DNA from: Phaeobacter porticola | Lineage (GTDB): Bacteria > Pseudomonadota > Alphaproteobacteria > Rhodobacterales > Rhodobacteraceae | Direction: 5' to 3' | Assembly: GCF_001888185.1 (NCBI RefSeq) | Contig: NZ_CP016364.1 | Coordinates: 744,001-808,000 of the forward strand | DNA: 64,000 nt | Part shown: piece by piece, positions 43,800-52,444 of the stretch | How positions within the stretch are numbered: position 1 is the first letter of the stretch | Layout of the letters: each line of letters opens with the position of its first letter | Translations under genes and position numbers: made by a program | The notes under the pieces: model-generated | The model's input: the letters and a program-made list of their open reading frames with translations, nothing else | Databases searched by the model: none | Told to the model about the DNA's origin: nothing

Positions 43800-44978
43800 T
43801 CAGCTGCCCTCTGTCATAAGGTCTGGAGCGGCGCGCAATGCATCGGCGCTCAGGGAGGTGTTTAGCGGGTGATCCGCGGCAGTGCCATTGCGGATCAGGT
43901 CAAATTGGTCGTCACCGGTGGCTGTCAGCACCAGATCGGCGGGGCGGGGATGGGCGCAGCCCTTGGTGCAGCCGGAAATATGCAGGTGTTGACCAGCAGG
44001 GACCGCAGCGGCCAGATCGCGAGCCAGTTCGCGCGTGACCGCGCGCGCCTGCGGGCAGCCGGGGGCGCCGGTGCAGGCGCTCACACGCAGGCGGGGATCC
44101 GTGGCGTCCAGGATCAGGCCGGGCAGGGGCGGCAGGCTGTCGATGCCTTCCACCAGCAGCATCCGCCAGGGGGTCAGCCGCAGCGCGCCGTGATCGGCAA
44201 GTTTGGCCAGCGTGCGGGCAGGCATCTGGCCGAATTCCAACGCCACCAACAGGCCAAAGGGGGTCGCGCCCGGCTGCTGTGGTGCAAGCCGCGGTGCGCC
44301 GGGGGCGGCTGCGACATGCACTGCGGGTGGTGTGCGGCGCGTCATCAGCTGGTGCATTCTGCCACGTCCCTCCGACGCGCCGCCCTGATCGAGAAACCAG
44401 CGGGCCAGGGCGAGCGCCTCGCCAGCGGCGGCTTCTGCCGTTACTGGTAGGCCGGTGTCTGCCCCATCGGCCCGCAGGAGCAGCCCGTCCGGGCCGCGCT
44501 CAATACGGATATCGGCAGCGGTGTCTGTCAGGACCGGAGCCGCGCCGCAATCCACCGCGAAGCCGAATTTTCCGGGCAACTTCAGATCTGTCGCCTCTGT
44601 CAGCGCGGCCGCCAGATCCAGTGCAATCAGGTGGCTTACGTCCCCCGCCTGCCAGAAGGGCGTCAGAGTGATATTGCGCCGCGCCTCCGCGCCTGCGTCC
44701 TCATCCAGCAGACCAAGATCGCGCAGCCCGGCGATCAGTCCCGCGTGGGCCTCTTCGCGGATGCCGCGCAGCTGCAGGTTGGCGCGGGCGGAAATATCGA
44801 CAAGGCCAGACCCATAACGCTGCGACAGCTCGGCCAGACCGCGCGTCTGTTCAGCCGTGAGCCGTCCCAAAGGTGCGCGCACCCGCACCACCAGCCCGTC
44901 ACCCGACATCATCGGGCGCAGCGCACCGGGGCACCAGCCATAGACTTTGGGCGGTGGAGAGGCGGCTTGGTCAGTCAC
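43800..44978 (-). CDS. cobG: Precorrin-3B synthase, CobG
   Basis: A 392-residue oxygen-dependent enzyme converting precorrin-3A to precorrin-3B. It is built like sulfite/nitrite reductases, with an N-terminal half-domain (WCPGALRPMMSGDGLVVRVRAP) and a [4Fe-4S] site formed by CTGAPGCPQA and HISGCTKGCAHP. Its presence marks the aerobic cobalamin path. It overlaps cobN by four bases. Possible alternative CobZ is not seen here. Confidence 0.93.
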   Translation of the reverse strand: MTDQAASPPPKVYGWCPGALRPMMSGDGLVVRVRAPLGRLTAEQTRGLAELSQRYGSGLVDISARANLQLRGIREEAHAGLIAGLRDLGLLDEDAGAEARRNITLTPFWQAGDVSHLIALDLAAALTEATDLKLPGKFGFAVDCGAAPVLTDTAADIRIERGPDGLLLRADGADTGLPVTAEAAAGEALALARWFLDQGGASEGRGRMHQLMTRRTPPAVHVAAAPGAPRLAPQQPGATPFGLLVALEFGQMPARTLAKLADHGALRLTPWRMLLVEGIDSLPPLPGLILDATDPRLRVSACTGAPGCPQARAVTRELARDLAAAVPAGQHLHISGCTKGCAHPRPADLVLTATGDDQFDLIRNGTAADHPLNTSLSADALRAAPDLMTEGS

Positions 44979-47900
44979 ACCGCGCCCTCCAGCTCGGCCA
45001 TGATCGAGTTGCGTCGCGTGCTCCAGAGACCGGCGTCAAACAGCGCGCGAAAGCGGTCGCGCATGGCCTGAAGCGCGTCGGGGTTTTCGCCGCTCATGAA
45101 CTCAACCAGATCCTCGCGGCCCAAAGTGGCCTCGAAATAGAGATCAAACAGATGCGGCTGTACCACCTGCGCCAGATGCGCAAAGGCCGCCATGTGATCC
45201 AGCGTCGCCGCGATTTCCGCCGCGCCGCGAAAACCGTGGTTCATCATCGAGGTGGCCCAGTCCGGATTGGCGGCACGGGCACGGGTGACGCGGGCGATTT
45301 CCTCACCCAAGCTGCGCGCCTGCGGTTTGTCAGGGCGGGTAGCATCCATGTGGTAAAGTGCCGGTGCCTTTTGGCCGATGCGCGCCATCGCGGCGGCAAA
45401 CCCGGCCTCATGTGCCGCATAATCCGAGGCCACCAGCAGGTCGGTTTCCGGCAGATCCTGCAGGTGCACAAAGCTATCCGTGGTTTGCAGCCGGGCCTCC
45501 AGCGCCTCGCGGGCATCGTGGATATCGCCCTTGGCATCAATTGCATGGGATGAGGCATTGAGCCAGGCCTCGCCCGCTGCTGCGCGGGCCTCGTCGGTGT
45601 AGTCATCCAGATGCGGGTTCATCGACAGGCCATACTGGCCCGGTTTCGGACCAAAGACGCGGGGCGTCTCGATCAGATAGGGATTGTCTGCGGCGCTCTC
45701 TTCCCGTGCCGCCAGTGCGGCGGCGGCGGTCTCGAACATCTGGGCAAGGCCGGGGAAGACATCGCGGAACAGACCTGAAACCCGCAGGGTGACATCAATG
45801 CGCGGGCGGTTCAGCATTGAGAGCGGCAGCACTTCGAAACCGGAGACGCGCTCGGAGCCTTCGTCCCATTTGGGCGCCAACCCGGCAAGATGCAGCGCCA
45901 TGGCAAATTCCTCGCCTGCGGTGCGCATGGTGGCAGAGCCCCAGAGATCAATTACCAAGCCCTTGGGCCAGTCACCGTGGTCCTGAAGGTGGCGGCGCAG
46001 CAGCTCTTCCGCCAGCTTGACCCCTTGCGCCTGCGCCGCCCGCGAGGGCACCGCGCGGGGATCCGTGGTAAAGAGGTTGCGCCCGGTCGGGATCACATCC
46101 GCGCGGCCGCGAAAAGGCGATCCAGAGGGGCCGGGGGCGACCATTTGACCATTGAGGGCCGCGATCAGACCGGCGCGTTCGTCCGCCCCACATTGGCCGG
46201 TGCCAAAGATATGCAACCCCTCGCCATATTGGCTTTCCTTGATGTCGCAGACAAAGGCATCGATGCGGGTGATCGCTTCGGCGGCGCAGCTGTTTGGGGT
46301 GAGGCCAAGATCAGCCTCCACGCCTGTGCCTTGCGCCTCGGTTCGGATGCTGTCGATCAGCCGGTCGCGGCGGGCGGGGTCCAGACCGTCGGCGGTGGAA
46401 TATTCATCCAGCAGGCTTTCCAGCCGCGCCATGCCATCCGGCAGATTGGTCTGGGCCAGTGGCGGTGGCAGATGGCCAAGTGTAACCGCGCCAATGCGGC
46501 GCTTGGCCTGTGCGGCCTCGCCCGGATCATTGACGATAAAAGGATAGGCAACCGGCAACGGGCCGGTCAGCACCTCGGGCCAGCAGGCAGCCGAAAGTGC
46601 GACGGATTTGCCCGGCAGCCATTCCAGCGTGCCATGGGCGCCGATGTGGACGATGGCATCAGATTGGCTGCGCAGCCACATGTAAAACGCCACATAGGCA
46701 TGGCGCGGGGTACGGTCGAGATCGTGGTAATCATCGACGCGGGTTTTCACCTCGCCGCGCTCCGGTTGCAGTGCGATCAGCGCCTTTCCCGCGCGCAACG
46801 CTTTGAAATGAAACGCCCCATCGCGGCAGTCTGGGTCTTCCTCCGGCTGGCCCCAAGCCGCAGTCAGGGTGTTCTGTAGATCCTGTGGCAGAGTGGCAAG
46901 GGCGGTTTTGTAGTCCTGCAACGGCAGGCTCAGCCTTTCCTCCATCAGGCGCAGGCCGGTGTTCTCCTGCGGTTCGACCACATAGCCCTGATCCCATAGC
47001 TCGCGCAGGATTTCATCGCAGGAGGCCAGCGCATCCAGTCCCACCGCATGGGCCAGATTGTGATCGCGCCCCGGATAGGTCGACAGCACCAGCGCCAGAC
47101 GTTTGTCATGATTGGGCAGCTGCGCCAGCCGCAGCCAGCCCTCGATCCGGTCCACTGCGGCCTTTACCCGGTCCATGTCGGCGCGATGGGCAAAACGGGA
47201 ATATTGCAGGTCCGGGTCTTTCTTGCCTGGCGCTTTAAAACTGACCAGCCCTGCGAAAATGCGGCCATCCACCTCGGGCAGCACCACATGCATCGCCAGA
47301 TCGGCTGGTGACAGACCCCGGTCGGCCTCGGCCCAGTCCTTGCGCCGCGCGGTCGAGAGCGCCACCTGAAACACCGGGCAGCCGGTGGTGGAGAGCGGCG
47401 AGGCGCTGCCGTCGCTGCCCTGCGCGGAAAATGCCGTGGCGTTGATGATCGCAGCCGGGGCCAGATCGGGCAGGGCGCTGCGCAGCCAGTCGGCAGCTTC
47501 CGGCGCCTTCAGGCTGGCGGCAAAGACGCCATAGGCGGCATAGCCCCGTCCGCGCAGCTCGCCGATCAGCGCATCGACAGGCCCGGTGTCGGCGGCCGTC
47601 AGATAGGAGCGGTAAAAACTGACCAGAACCAGCGGTTTGTCCTGTTCTGGCAGCTCTGCCAAGACGCCGCGATTCGGGTCGTAACAGCCATATTGCGGCA
47701 CGGATTTCAGCCCCGTCACCGGACCGGCATAGAGCCCCGCCGCCAGCGACAGCTGCGCCAATGCGGCCTGCGCGGCCACGGCCCCGCCGCTATCGCAGAG
47801 ATGTTGCAGACGGCGGAGGGTTGAAACCGGCAGGGTCGACAGCTCATCCAGACGCGGATCTTCGCGTCCGTCAGCGGGCAGGATCGCCAGCGCGATGCCT

Positions 47901-48220
47901 TTGCGGCGGGCCAGATCCTGCAAGGTGGCAAGCCCGTAGGACCAGTAGCTTTCGCCGCCGATAAGACGCACAAGGACGCCCTTGGCGCCCTCCAGTGTCT
48001 GTTCGGCGTAGACGTCCACCGACAGGGGGTGTTTCAGCGCCACCAGATTGGCGAGCCTCAGCGAGGGCAGCCGGTCCTTGCCGCGATGCCAGCCTGCCGC
48101 AAAGGCCCCGAGATCGCTGTCAGAAAACGACAGCACCACAAGATCCGCAGGCGTCTGCCCCAGATCCTGTGGTGTATCACTCTCATCAAGGCCGTGGCTT
48201 TCGCGGAAGACGACATGCAT
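44975..48220 (-). CDS. cobN: Cobaltochelatase large subunit, CobN
   Basis: A 1081-residue ATP-dependent cobaltochelatase subunit that, with CobS and CobT (not in this window), inserts Co(II) into hydrogenobyrinate a,c-diamide. It has the CobN/BchH layout: a long N-terminal region, a central HIGAHGTLEWLPGKSVALS motif, and GNRxxLHIFG-like and DLWGSATMRTAGEEFAMAL segments. It is shorter than the roughly 1275-residue Pseudomonas denitrificans protein. The ORF is intact from ATG 48220 with no frameshift seen. Confidence 0.92.
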   Translation of the reverse strand: MHVVFRESHGLDESDTPQDLGQTPADLVVLSFSDSDLGAFAAGWHRGKDRLPSLRLANLVALKHPLSVDVYAEQTLEGAKGVLVRLIGGESYWSYGLATLQDLARRKGIALAILPADGREDPRLDELSTLPVSTLRRLQHLCDSGGAVAAQAALAQLSLAAGLYAGPVTGLKSVPQYGCYDPNRGVLAELPEQDKPLVLVSFYRSYLTAADTGPVDALIGELRGRGYAAYGVFAASLKAPEAADWLRSALPDLAPAAIINATAFSAQGSDGSASPLSTTGCPVFQVALSTARRKDWAEADRGLSPADLAMHVVLPEVDGRIFAGLVSFKAPGKKDPDLQYSRFAHRADMDRVKAAVDRIEGWLRLAQLPNHDKRLALVLSTYPGRDHNLAHAVGLDALASCDEILRELWDQGYVVEPQENTGLRLMEERLSLPLQDYKTALATLPQDLQNTLTAAWGQPEEDPDCRDGAFHFKALRAGKALIALQPERGEVKTRVDDYHDLDRTPRHAYVAFYMWLRSQSDAIVHIGAHGTLEWLPGKSVALSAACWPEVLTGPLPVAYPFIVNDPGEAAQAKRRIGAVTLGHLPPPLAQTNLPDGMARLESLLDEYSTADGLDPARRDRLIDSIRTEAQGTGVEADLGLTPNSCAAEAITRIDAFVCDIKESQYGEGLHIFGTGQCGADERAGLIAALNGQMVAPGPSGSPFRGRADVIPTGRNLFTTDPRAVPSRAAQAQGVKLAEELLRRHLQDHGDWPKGLVIDLWGSATMRTAGEEFAMALHLAGLAPKWDEGSERVSGFEVLPLSMLNRPRIDVTLRVSGLFRDVFPGLAQMFETAAAALAAREESAADNPYLIETPRVFGPKPGQYGLSMNPHLDDYTDEARAAAGEAWLNASSHAIDAKGDIHDAREALEARLQTTDSFVHLQDLPETDLLVASDYAAHEAGFAAAMARIGQKAPALYHMDATRPDKPQARSLGEEIARVTRARAANPDWATSMMNHGFRGAAEIAATLDHMAAFAHLAQVVQPHLFDLYFEATLGREDLVEFMSGENPDALQAMRDRFRALFDAGLWSTRRNSIMAELEGAV

Positions 48221-48329
48221 GGGTCAGGCCTTTACATTCTGGCAGGCGGTGGGCGCTCTCAGGGTCGGGCGCAGCCCGGCCTGCGACCGGGCGATGTCAT
48301 TAGAAACAAGACGCCAGACCAGCATAGCT

Positions 48330-49409
48330 TCAGGCCCCCAGCTCGGCGCGGATCGCCTCGGCGTCGATATTGTCATGCTCGGCGATGATCACGAGAACGG
48401 TCTTGCGCGCCTGTGCGCCCCAGGGCTGGTCATATTGCGCGCGCAGGCGTTCCCCCACGGCCTGAACGAGCATACGCATCGGTTTTCCTTCCACCGCAAC
48501 ATAGCCTTTGACGCGCAGGATATTACGCTCGCGGGCGAGTTTCACGATGGCATCCTGCAACACTTGCGGATCGGAGACTTCGCCCATTTCGACCACGATT
48601 GTATCAAAATCGTCATGGCTGTGGTCATGATCATGATGGTGGTGATCGTCGCCATGGTCATCGTCGTGGTGGTGATGATGCTCGTGGTGCGAGGGGCGCG
48701 CATCCAGATCGTCTTCGGCGGCGGCCTCAAGCCCCAGAATGACACGCGGGTCGATCACGCCTTCGGACATCGACAGGATCGGCAGTTTGCGCGGTGCTTC
48801 GGCCTCGATCATGGTGCGGGCCTTGTCCAGACCCTCCTCACCGGCGAGATCGGCCTTGGACAACAGGATGATATCGGCGCAGGAGATCTGATCCTTGAAC
48901 AGCTCCGACAGCGGGGTTTCATGGTCGATGCCTTCGTCGGCCTCGCGCTGGGCCTGCACCGCCTCCAGATCGGTGGCGAACTGACCTTTGGCGACCGCTT
49001 CGGCATCGGCCAGCGCAACCACGCCATCCACGGTGATGCGCGACCGGATCGCGGGCCATTCAAACGCCTTCAGAAGCGGTTTCGGCAGCGCCAGACCAGA
49101 GGTTTCGATCACGATGTGATCGGGTTTTTCCGGCAGGTTCATCAGCTGTTCGATGGTGGGGATGAAATCATCGGCCACGGTGCAGCAGATACAGCCATTG
49201 GCCAGTTCCATGATGTTCTCTGCCGGGCAGTTTTCATCGGCGCAGGATTTGAGGATTTCGCCGTCCACACCCGCGGTGCCAAACTCATTGACCACGACGG
49301 CCAGACGCTTGCCCTGCGGGTTCTGCATCAGGTGGCGGATCAGGGTGGTTTTGCCCGCACCAAGGAAGCCGGTGATAACGGTGACGGGGATTTTATTCAG
49401 GTCGCTCAT
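48330..49409 (-). CDS. cobW: CobW-type COG0523 G3E GTPase metallochaperone
   Basis: A 359-residue GTPase: P-loop VITGFLGAGKTTLIRHLM, the ELANGCICCTVADDF CxCC metal site, and a GTP-binding SKADL. A His/Asp-rich loop spans about residues 236-266, a likely metal reservoir. CobW_C follows. In cobalamin operons CobW is thought to deliver Co(II) to the CobN chelatase. The ATG at 49409 gives the family N-terminus; a longer frame to 49544 has none. About 110 bases separate it from cobN. Confidence 0.93.
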   Translation of the reverse strand: MSDLNKIPVTVITGFLGAGKTTLIRHLMQNPQGKRLAVVVNEFGTAGVDGEILKSCADENCPAENIMELANGCICCTVADDFIPTIEQLMNLPEKPDHIVIETSGLALPKPLLKAFEWPAIRSRITVDGVVALADAEAVAKGQFATDLEAVQAQREADEGIDHETPLSELFKDQISCADIILLSKADLAGEEGLDKARTMIEAEAPRKLPILSMSEGVIDPRVILGLEAAAEDDLDARPSHHEHHHHHDDDHGDDHHHHDHDHSHDDFDTIVVEMGEVSDPQVLQDAIVKLARERNILRVKGYVAVEGKPMRMLVQAVGERLRAQYDQPWGAQARKTVLVIIAEHDNIDAEAIRAELGA

Positions 49410-49413
49410 GGGG

Positions 49414-49815
49414 TCAATCCTTGGACAACGATGGAGGAGTGGAAGGCGCCGCCACAGGTGCGGGCGGAATGCGGGCGATGGATTGCTTGCGGAACACCAC
49501 GGGGCGTTCGCGCCAGGGCACCAGACCATCCGTGGTGGCGGCATAGGCGGCAGCGCCGGTCAGGATGTCGGGCACATGTTCGTCGGGATCAAGATCGCCG
49601 TAGATGTAGCTCCAGCGGGCGTCGCCGCCGCTCAGCACCATGGAGCAGCCACGGGTGCAGGCCGACAGGCATTCGACACCGCGCACCGCAACGCCCTCCG
49701 GCAGATCGGCGTCTTGCAGGGCGGCCAGCATGCGGGCGCCGGGGCGCGGGGCCTCCGGGTCGGTCACCTCGCCGCGACGGCAGGTGGTGCAGATCGTCAG
49801 TGTTACCTCGGCCAT
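49414..49815 (-). CDS. DUF1636 thioredoxin-like [2Fe-2S]-type protein
   Basis: A 133-residue protein with an N-terminal CTTCRRGE and a downstream VECLSACTRGCSMVL, the four-plus cysteine set of DUF1636, which resembles thioredoxin-fold [2Fe-2S] ferredoxins. It heads the cob operon directly below the riboswitch, four bases before cobW. A redox or metal-delivery role in corrin-ring synthesis is inferred. The C-terminal tail is proline-rich and not conserved. Confidence 0.83.
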   Translation of the reverse strand: MAEVTLTICTTCRRGEVTDPEAPRPGARMLAALQDADLPEGVAVRGVECLSACTRGCSMVLSGGDARWSYIYGDLDPDEHVPDILTGAAAYAATTDGLVPWRERPVVFRKQSIARIPPAPVAAPSTPPSLSKD

Positions 49816-49929
49816 GAGCGCCCTTCACTTGGTTCCAGCGAGGGGGCTGCGAGCCAGCGGGGGCGCGAAGATCGCGCAGGTATCCCAGCCAGTCGCGGAA
49901 CACCCCGTCCGCCCGTTGCGTTTCTTTTG

Positions 49930-50115
49930 TTGGCAGGTCTCCCGGCTTGCGGATGCCAAGGCTTGGGGCCTTGACGGTCATCCTGCCTTCCCGAGTTTCC
50001 TCAGTGGCATCGGAGACCTCTCCGGTCACGGTCGCGGGGGCGGCTGTGCTTGGCCGGACCCTGATGGCCCAACTGTCACATTCCCTCTTCGCCTGCCAAA
50101 TGGCAGGAACCAACA
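49930..50115 (-). promoter_or_regulatory. Cobalamin (AdoCbl) riboswitch leading the cob operon
   Basis: On the minus strand the leader shows GTTGGTTCCTGCC, GAGGGAAT, CAGCCGCCCCCGCGACCGT, GATGCCACTG, and the terminal CAAGCCGGGAGACCTGCC. These are the conserved blocks of the AdoCbl riboswitch. It ends about 115 bases before the DUF1636 start and should control the whole DUF1636-to-cobA run. The spacer 50116-50179 also holds the divergent cobO promoter. Confidence 0.9.
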
Positions 50116-50179
50116 AAACCCCCTTGCGCCATTGCCCCTGTCTTTGTCAAGACATGGGCGAACCAGTAGGAGAGCCCCC

Positions 50180-50815
50180 ATGAGCGATACGCCCGAGACC
50201 GACATTTCCGAAGCAGAAGCGGCACGCCATGCGGCGAAGATGGCCAAGAAGAAGGCCGCCCGCGACCGCATGATGCAAAACAAGGACGGCGAGAAAGGAC
50301 TGATCATCGTCCACACCGGCCCGGGCAAGGGCAAATCCAGCTCTGGTTTCGGCATGATCATGCGCTGCATTGCCCATAAAATGCCCTCAGCTGTGGTGCA
50401 GTTCATCAAGGGCGCCTGGCAGACCGGCGAACGGACGCTGATCGAAGAAAACTTCAGCGATTTGTGCCAGTTTTACGCAATGGGCGAAGGCTTTACCTGG
50501 GAGACCCAGGACAAGGCCCGCGATATTGCCGCCGCGCAAAAGGGCTGGGAAAAGGCCAAGGAGATGATCCGCGACGAGCGCAACACTATGGTGCTCTTGG
50601 ATGAGATCAACATTGCCCTGCGTTATGACTATATCGACATTGCAGATGTGGTGGAGTTTCTGGAAACCGAAAAGCCGCCGATGACCCATGTGGTGCTGAC
50701 TGGCCGCAATGCCAAGGAAGAGTTGATCGAGATCGCCGATCTGGTCACCGAAATGGGCCAGATCAAACACCCTTTCCGCGACGGCATCAAAGCCCAGAAG
50801 GGCGTGGAGTTCTGA
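50180..50815 (+). CDS. cobO: Cob(I)yrinic acid a,c-diamide adenosyltransferase, CobO
   Basis: A 211-residue enzyme transferring the 5'-deoxyadenosyl group from ATP to Co(I) corrinoid. It has a lysine/alanine-rich N-terminus, the ATP site IVHTGPGKGKSSSGFGMIM, the VVQFIKGAW strand and LLDEINIALRYDYI. The ATG at 50180 follows AGGAGAGC. It is divergent from the cob operon across the riboswitch region. A terminator-like hairpin follows. Confidence 0.95.
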   Translation: MSDTPETDISEAEAARHAAKMAKKKAARDRMMQNKDGEKGLIIVHTGPGKGKSSSGFGMIMRCIAHKMPSAVVQFIKGAWQTGERTLIEENFSDLCQFYAMGEGFTWETQDKARDIAAAQKGWEKAKEMIRDERNTMVLLDEINIALRYDYIDIADVVEFLETEKPPMTHVVLTGRNAKEELIEIADLVTEMGQIKHPFRDGIKAQKGVEF

Positions 50816-50820
50816 TCATT

Positions 50821-50875
50821 TGAGGTGATCAAAAAGAATGCTGGAAAGCCCCTGCAGGTTGCTGCGGAGGCTTTT
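50821..50875 (+). repeat. 55-base direct repeat copy A (terminator-like), after cobO
   Basis: This copy and the 55-base copy at 52292-52346 are identical at 42 of 55 positions by my count. Both end in a GC stem with a CTTTT tail. In copy A the stem from 50845 pairs AAAGCC...TGCAG with CTGC...GGCTTT and acts as the likely cobO terminator. Confidence 0.7.
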
Positions 50876-51049
50876 CGCCAAGTTTCTTTGGCGGCGCCTG
50901 TGGGCAGCGGCGCTTGGCCAAAAGCGTGCCAGAGCGATGCCCTCTGAACCATGCCCTGGGGATGTTCGTGGCAATTGTCAGGATTTTCTTCCGCGTATTT
51001 ACGGGAGTGTAACGCGATAGGTATAGGCCCGTTACCTACACAAGTAGGG

Positions 51050-52294
51050 ATGGGAAAGCATTTGACGTTCATGGACAGCCGGATCGAAGCGCGTCCGCTT
51101 AGGGGAGAGGCTCCCTTTGCGCTAAATGAAGTATTCTACTCCAGAACGGATAGCCGCGGGGTTATTCAGATTGGTAACGAGATCTTCCGACGGGTGTCAG
51201 ACTTTGCATGGGATGATCTTATCGGTGCCCCACATAAGATCATTCGCCACGAAGACATGCCACGGGGGGTGTTCCAGCTGTTCTGGGAGATCCTCGGCAA
51301 CGGCGACTTCTTCGGCGGATACATAAAAAACAAGTCCCGCGATGGGTTGTATTACTGGGTTTTTGCCGTCGTTGTGCCTTGCGAAGATGGGTTTCTTTCG
51401 GCGCGGATCAAACCGACAAGCAAGCTGTTTGACAAGGTCGCGCAGGGCTATGCGGATTTGCTGAAAGAGGAGCAGGAGGGCGGGCTTAGCCCTGAGGAAA
51501 GCCGCGATAGACTGCTGGCCTGGTGTGTTGATCTGGGGTTCGAGAACTACGAACAGTTCGCGGCCAATGCGCTGGCAGATGAGCTGATGGCCCGCGATCA
51601 GGGGCTGGAGCAGGCGCCGGACCTTTCGATTGAAAGGCTGCGGACCATGCTTGCAAACTCGGATGTGCTGGCAGAAGAAACCCGTGGTCTGATCGACGAC
51701 TTTGCGGCGATGCGCACCATTCCCCATAACCTGCGGGTTCTAGCGTCCCGGATTGAACCGTCGGGTGGCCCGGTTACCGTGCTTTCGCAGAACTACGGGT
51801 CCATTTCGCAGGAGATGTCGAACTGGTTTGCTACGCATGTTCTGGGAAAGGACAGCAATTTCTCCAAGATCAAGGGGCAGGTGAGTCAGAGCCTGTTCGT
51901 CGCAGGCGTAGTGCGTATTTTTGCTGAGTGTAACAAGCAGCTTCAGCGTGAGAATCATGCCGTTCTGGACGAGGAAGGCCGTGCACATGAACAATCGCTG
52001 TTGCGGGCGTTGGCCGTGGTGCAGGAAGAACATGCCCGAACACAGTTGTCGGATGTGAACCGCGAGGCAGAGCGCATTACCAAAATTTGCGAAACCATGC
52101 AGCGCCAGCTGTTGGGGCTGAGTTCGACGCGGGTGTTGTGTAAAATCGAAAGCGCGCGGCTTCCCGAGGATGGTCACTCGCTCTCTGACATCATCGACCA
52201 GCTGGGACGTTTCCAGCAGCGTATCTCGCAGCGGCTTCAGCACATTAGCAATCTTTGTTCCAACGATCCCAAGCCCGCAGATCAGCCATCCTGA
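51050..52294 (+). CDS. PAS-domain sensory protein without output domain
   Basis: About 414 residues. The N-terminal PAS domain resembles that of aerotaxis receptors: SRTDSRGVIQIGNEIFRRVS, IRHEDMPRGVFQLFW and KNKSRDGLYYWVFAVVVP. The rest is helical with long coiled coils (LLRALAVVQEEHARTQLSDVN). There is no membrane segment and no chemoreceptor signalling hairpin, kinase or GGDEF domain. The start is uncertain: ATG 51050, TTG 51062 or ATG 51071. Function unknown; a cytoplasmic redox or oxygen sensor is inferred. Confidence 0.75.
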   Translation: MGKHLTFMDSRIEARPLRGEAPFALNEVFYSRTDSRGVIQIGNEIFRRVSDFAWDDLIGAPHKIIRHEDMPRGVFQLFWEILGNGDFFGGYIKNKSRDGLYYWVFAVVVPCEDGFLSARIKPTSKLFDKVAQGYADLLKEEQEGGLSPEESRDRLLAWCVDLGFENYEQFAANALADELMARDQGLEQAPDLSIERLRTMLANSDVLAEETRGLIDDFAAMRTIPHNLRVLASRIEPSGGPVTVLSQNYGSISQEMSNWFATHVLGKDSNFSKIKGQVSQSLFVAGVVRIFAECNKQLQRENHAVLDEEGRAHEQSLLRALAVVQEEHARTQLSDVNREAERITKICETMQRQLLGLSSTRVLCKIESARLPEDGHSLSDIIDQLGRFQQRISQRLQHISNLCSNDPKPADQPS

Positions 52295-52346
52295 GGTAAT
52301 CAGAAAGAACGGCGGAAAGCCCCCGCAAGGATTTGCAGGGGCTTTT
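52292..52346 (+). repeat. 55-base direct repeat copy B, with Rho-independent terminator
   Basis: This copy begins at the stop codon of the PAS gene. Its second half, 52316-52346, is a good terminator: AAAGCCCC-GCAA pairs with TTGC-GGGGCTTT, followed by T residues. Similarity to copy A extends upstream of the stem into TGAGGTxATCAxAAAGAA. Confidence 0.75.
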
Positions 52347-52444
52347 ATCATGAGGGGAGTGGATGGAAAAAATCTCTCCTTCCCAGAATTGACTGGATGA
52401 ACGATGCGCGCAATCATGCACTTTTTGGTTGTATGGATTGTATT

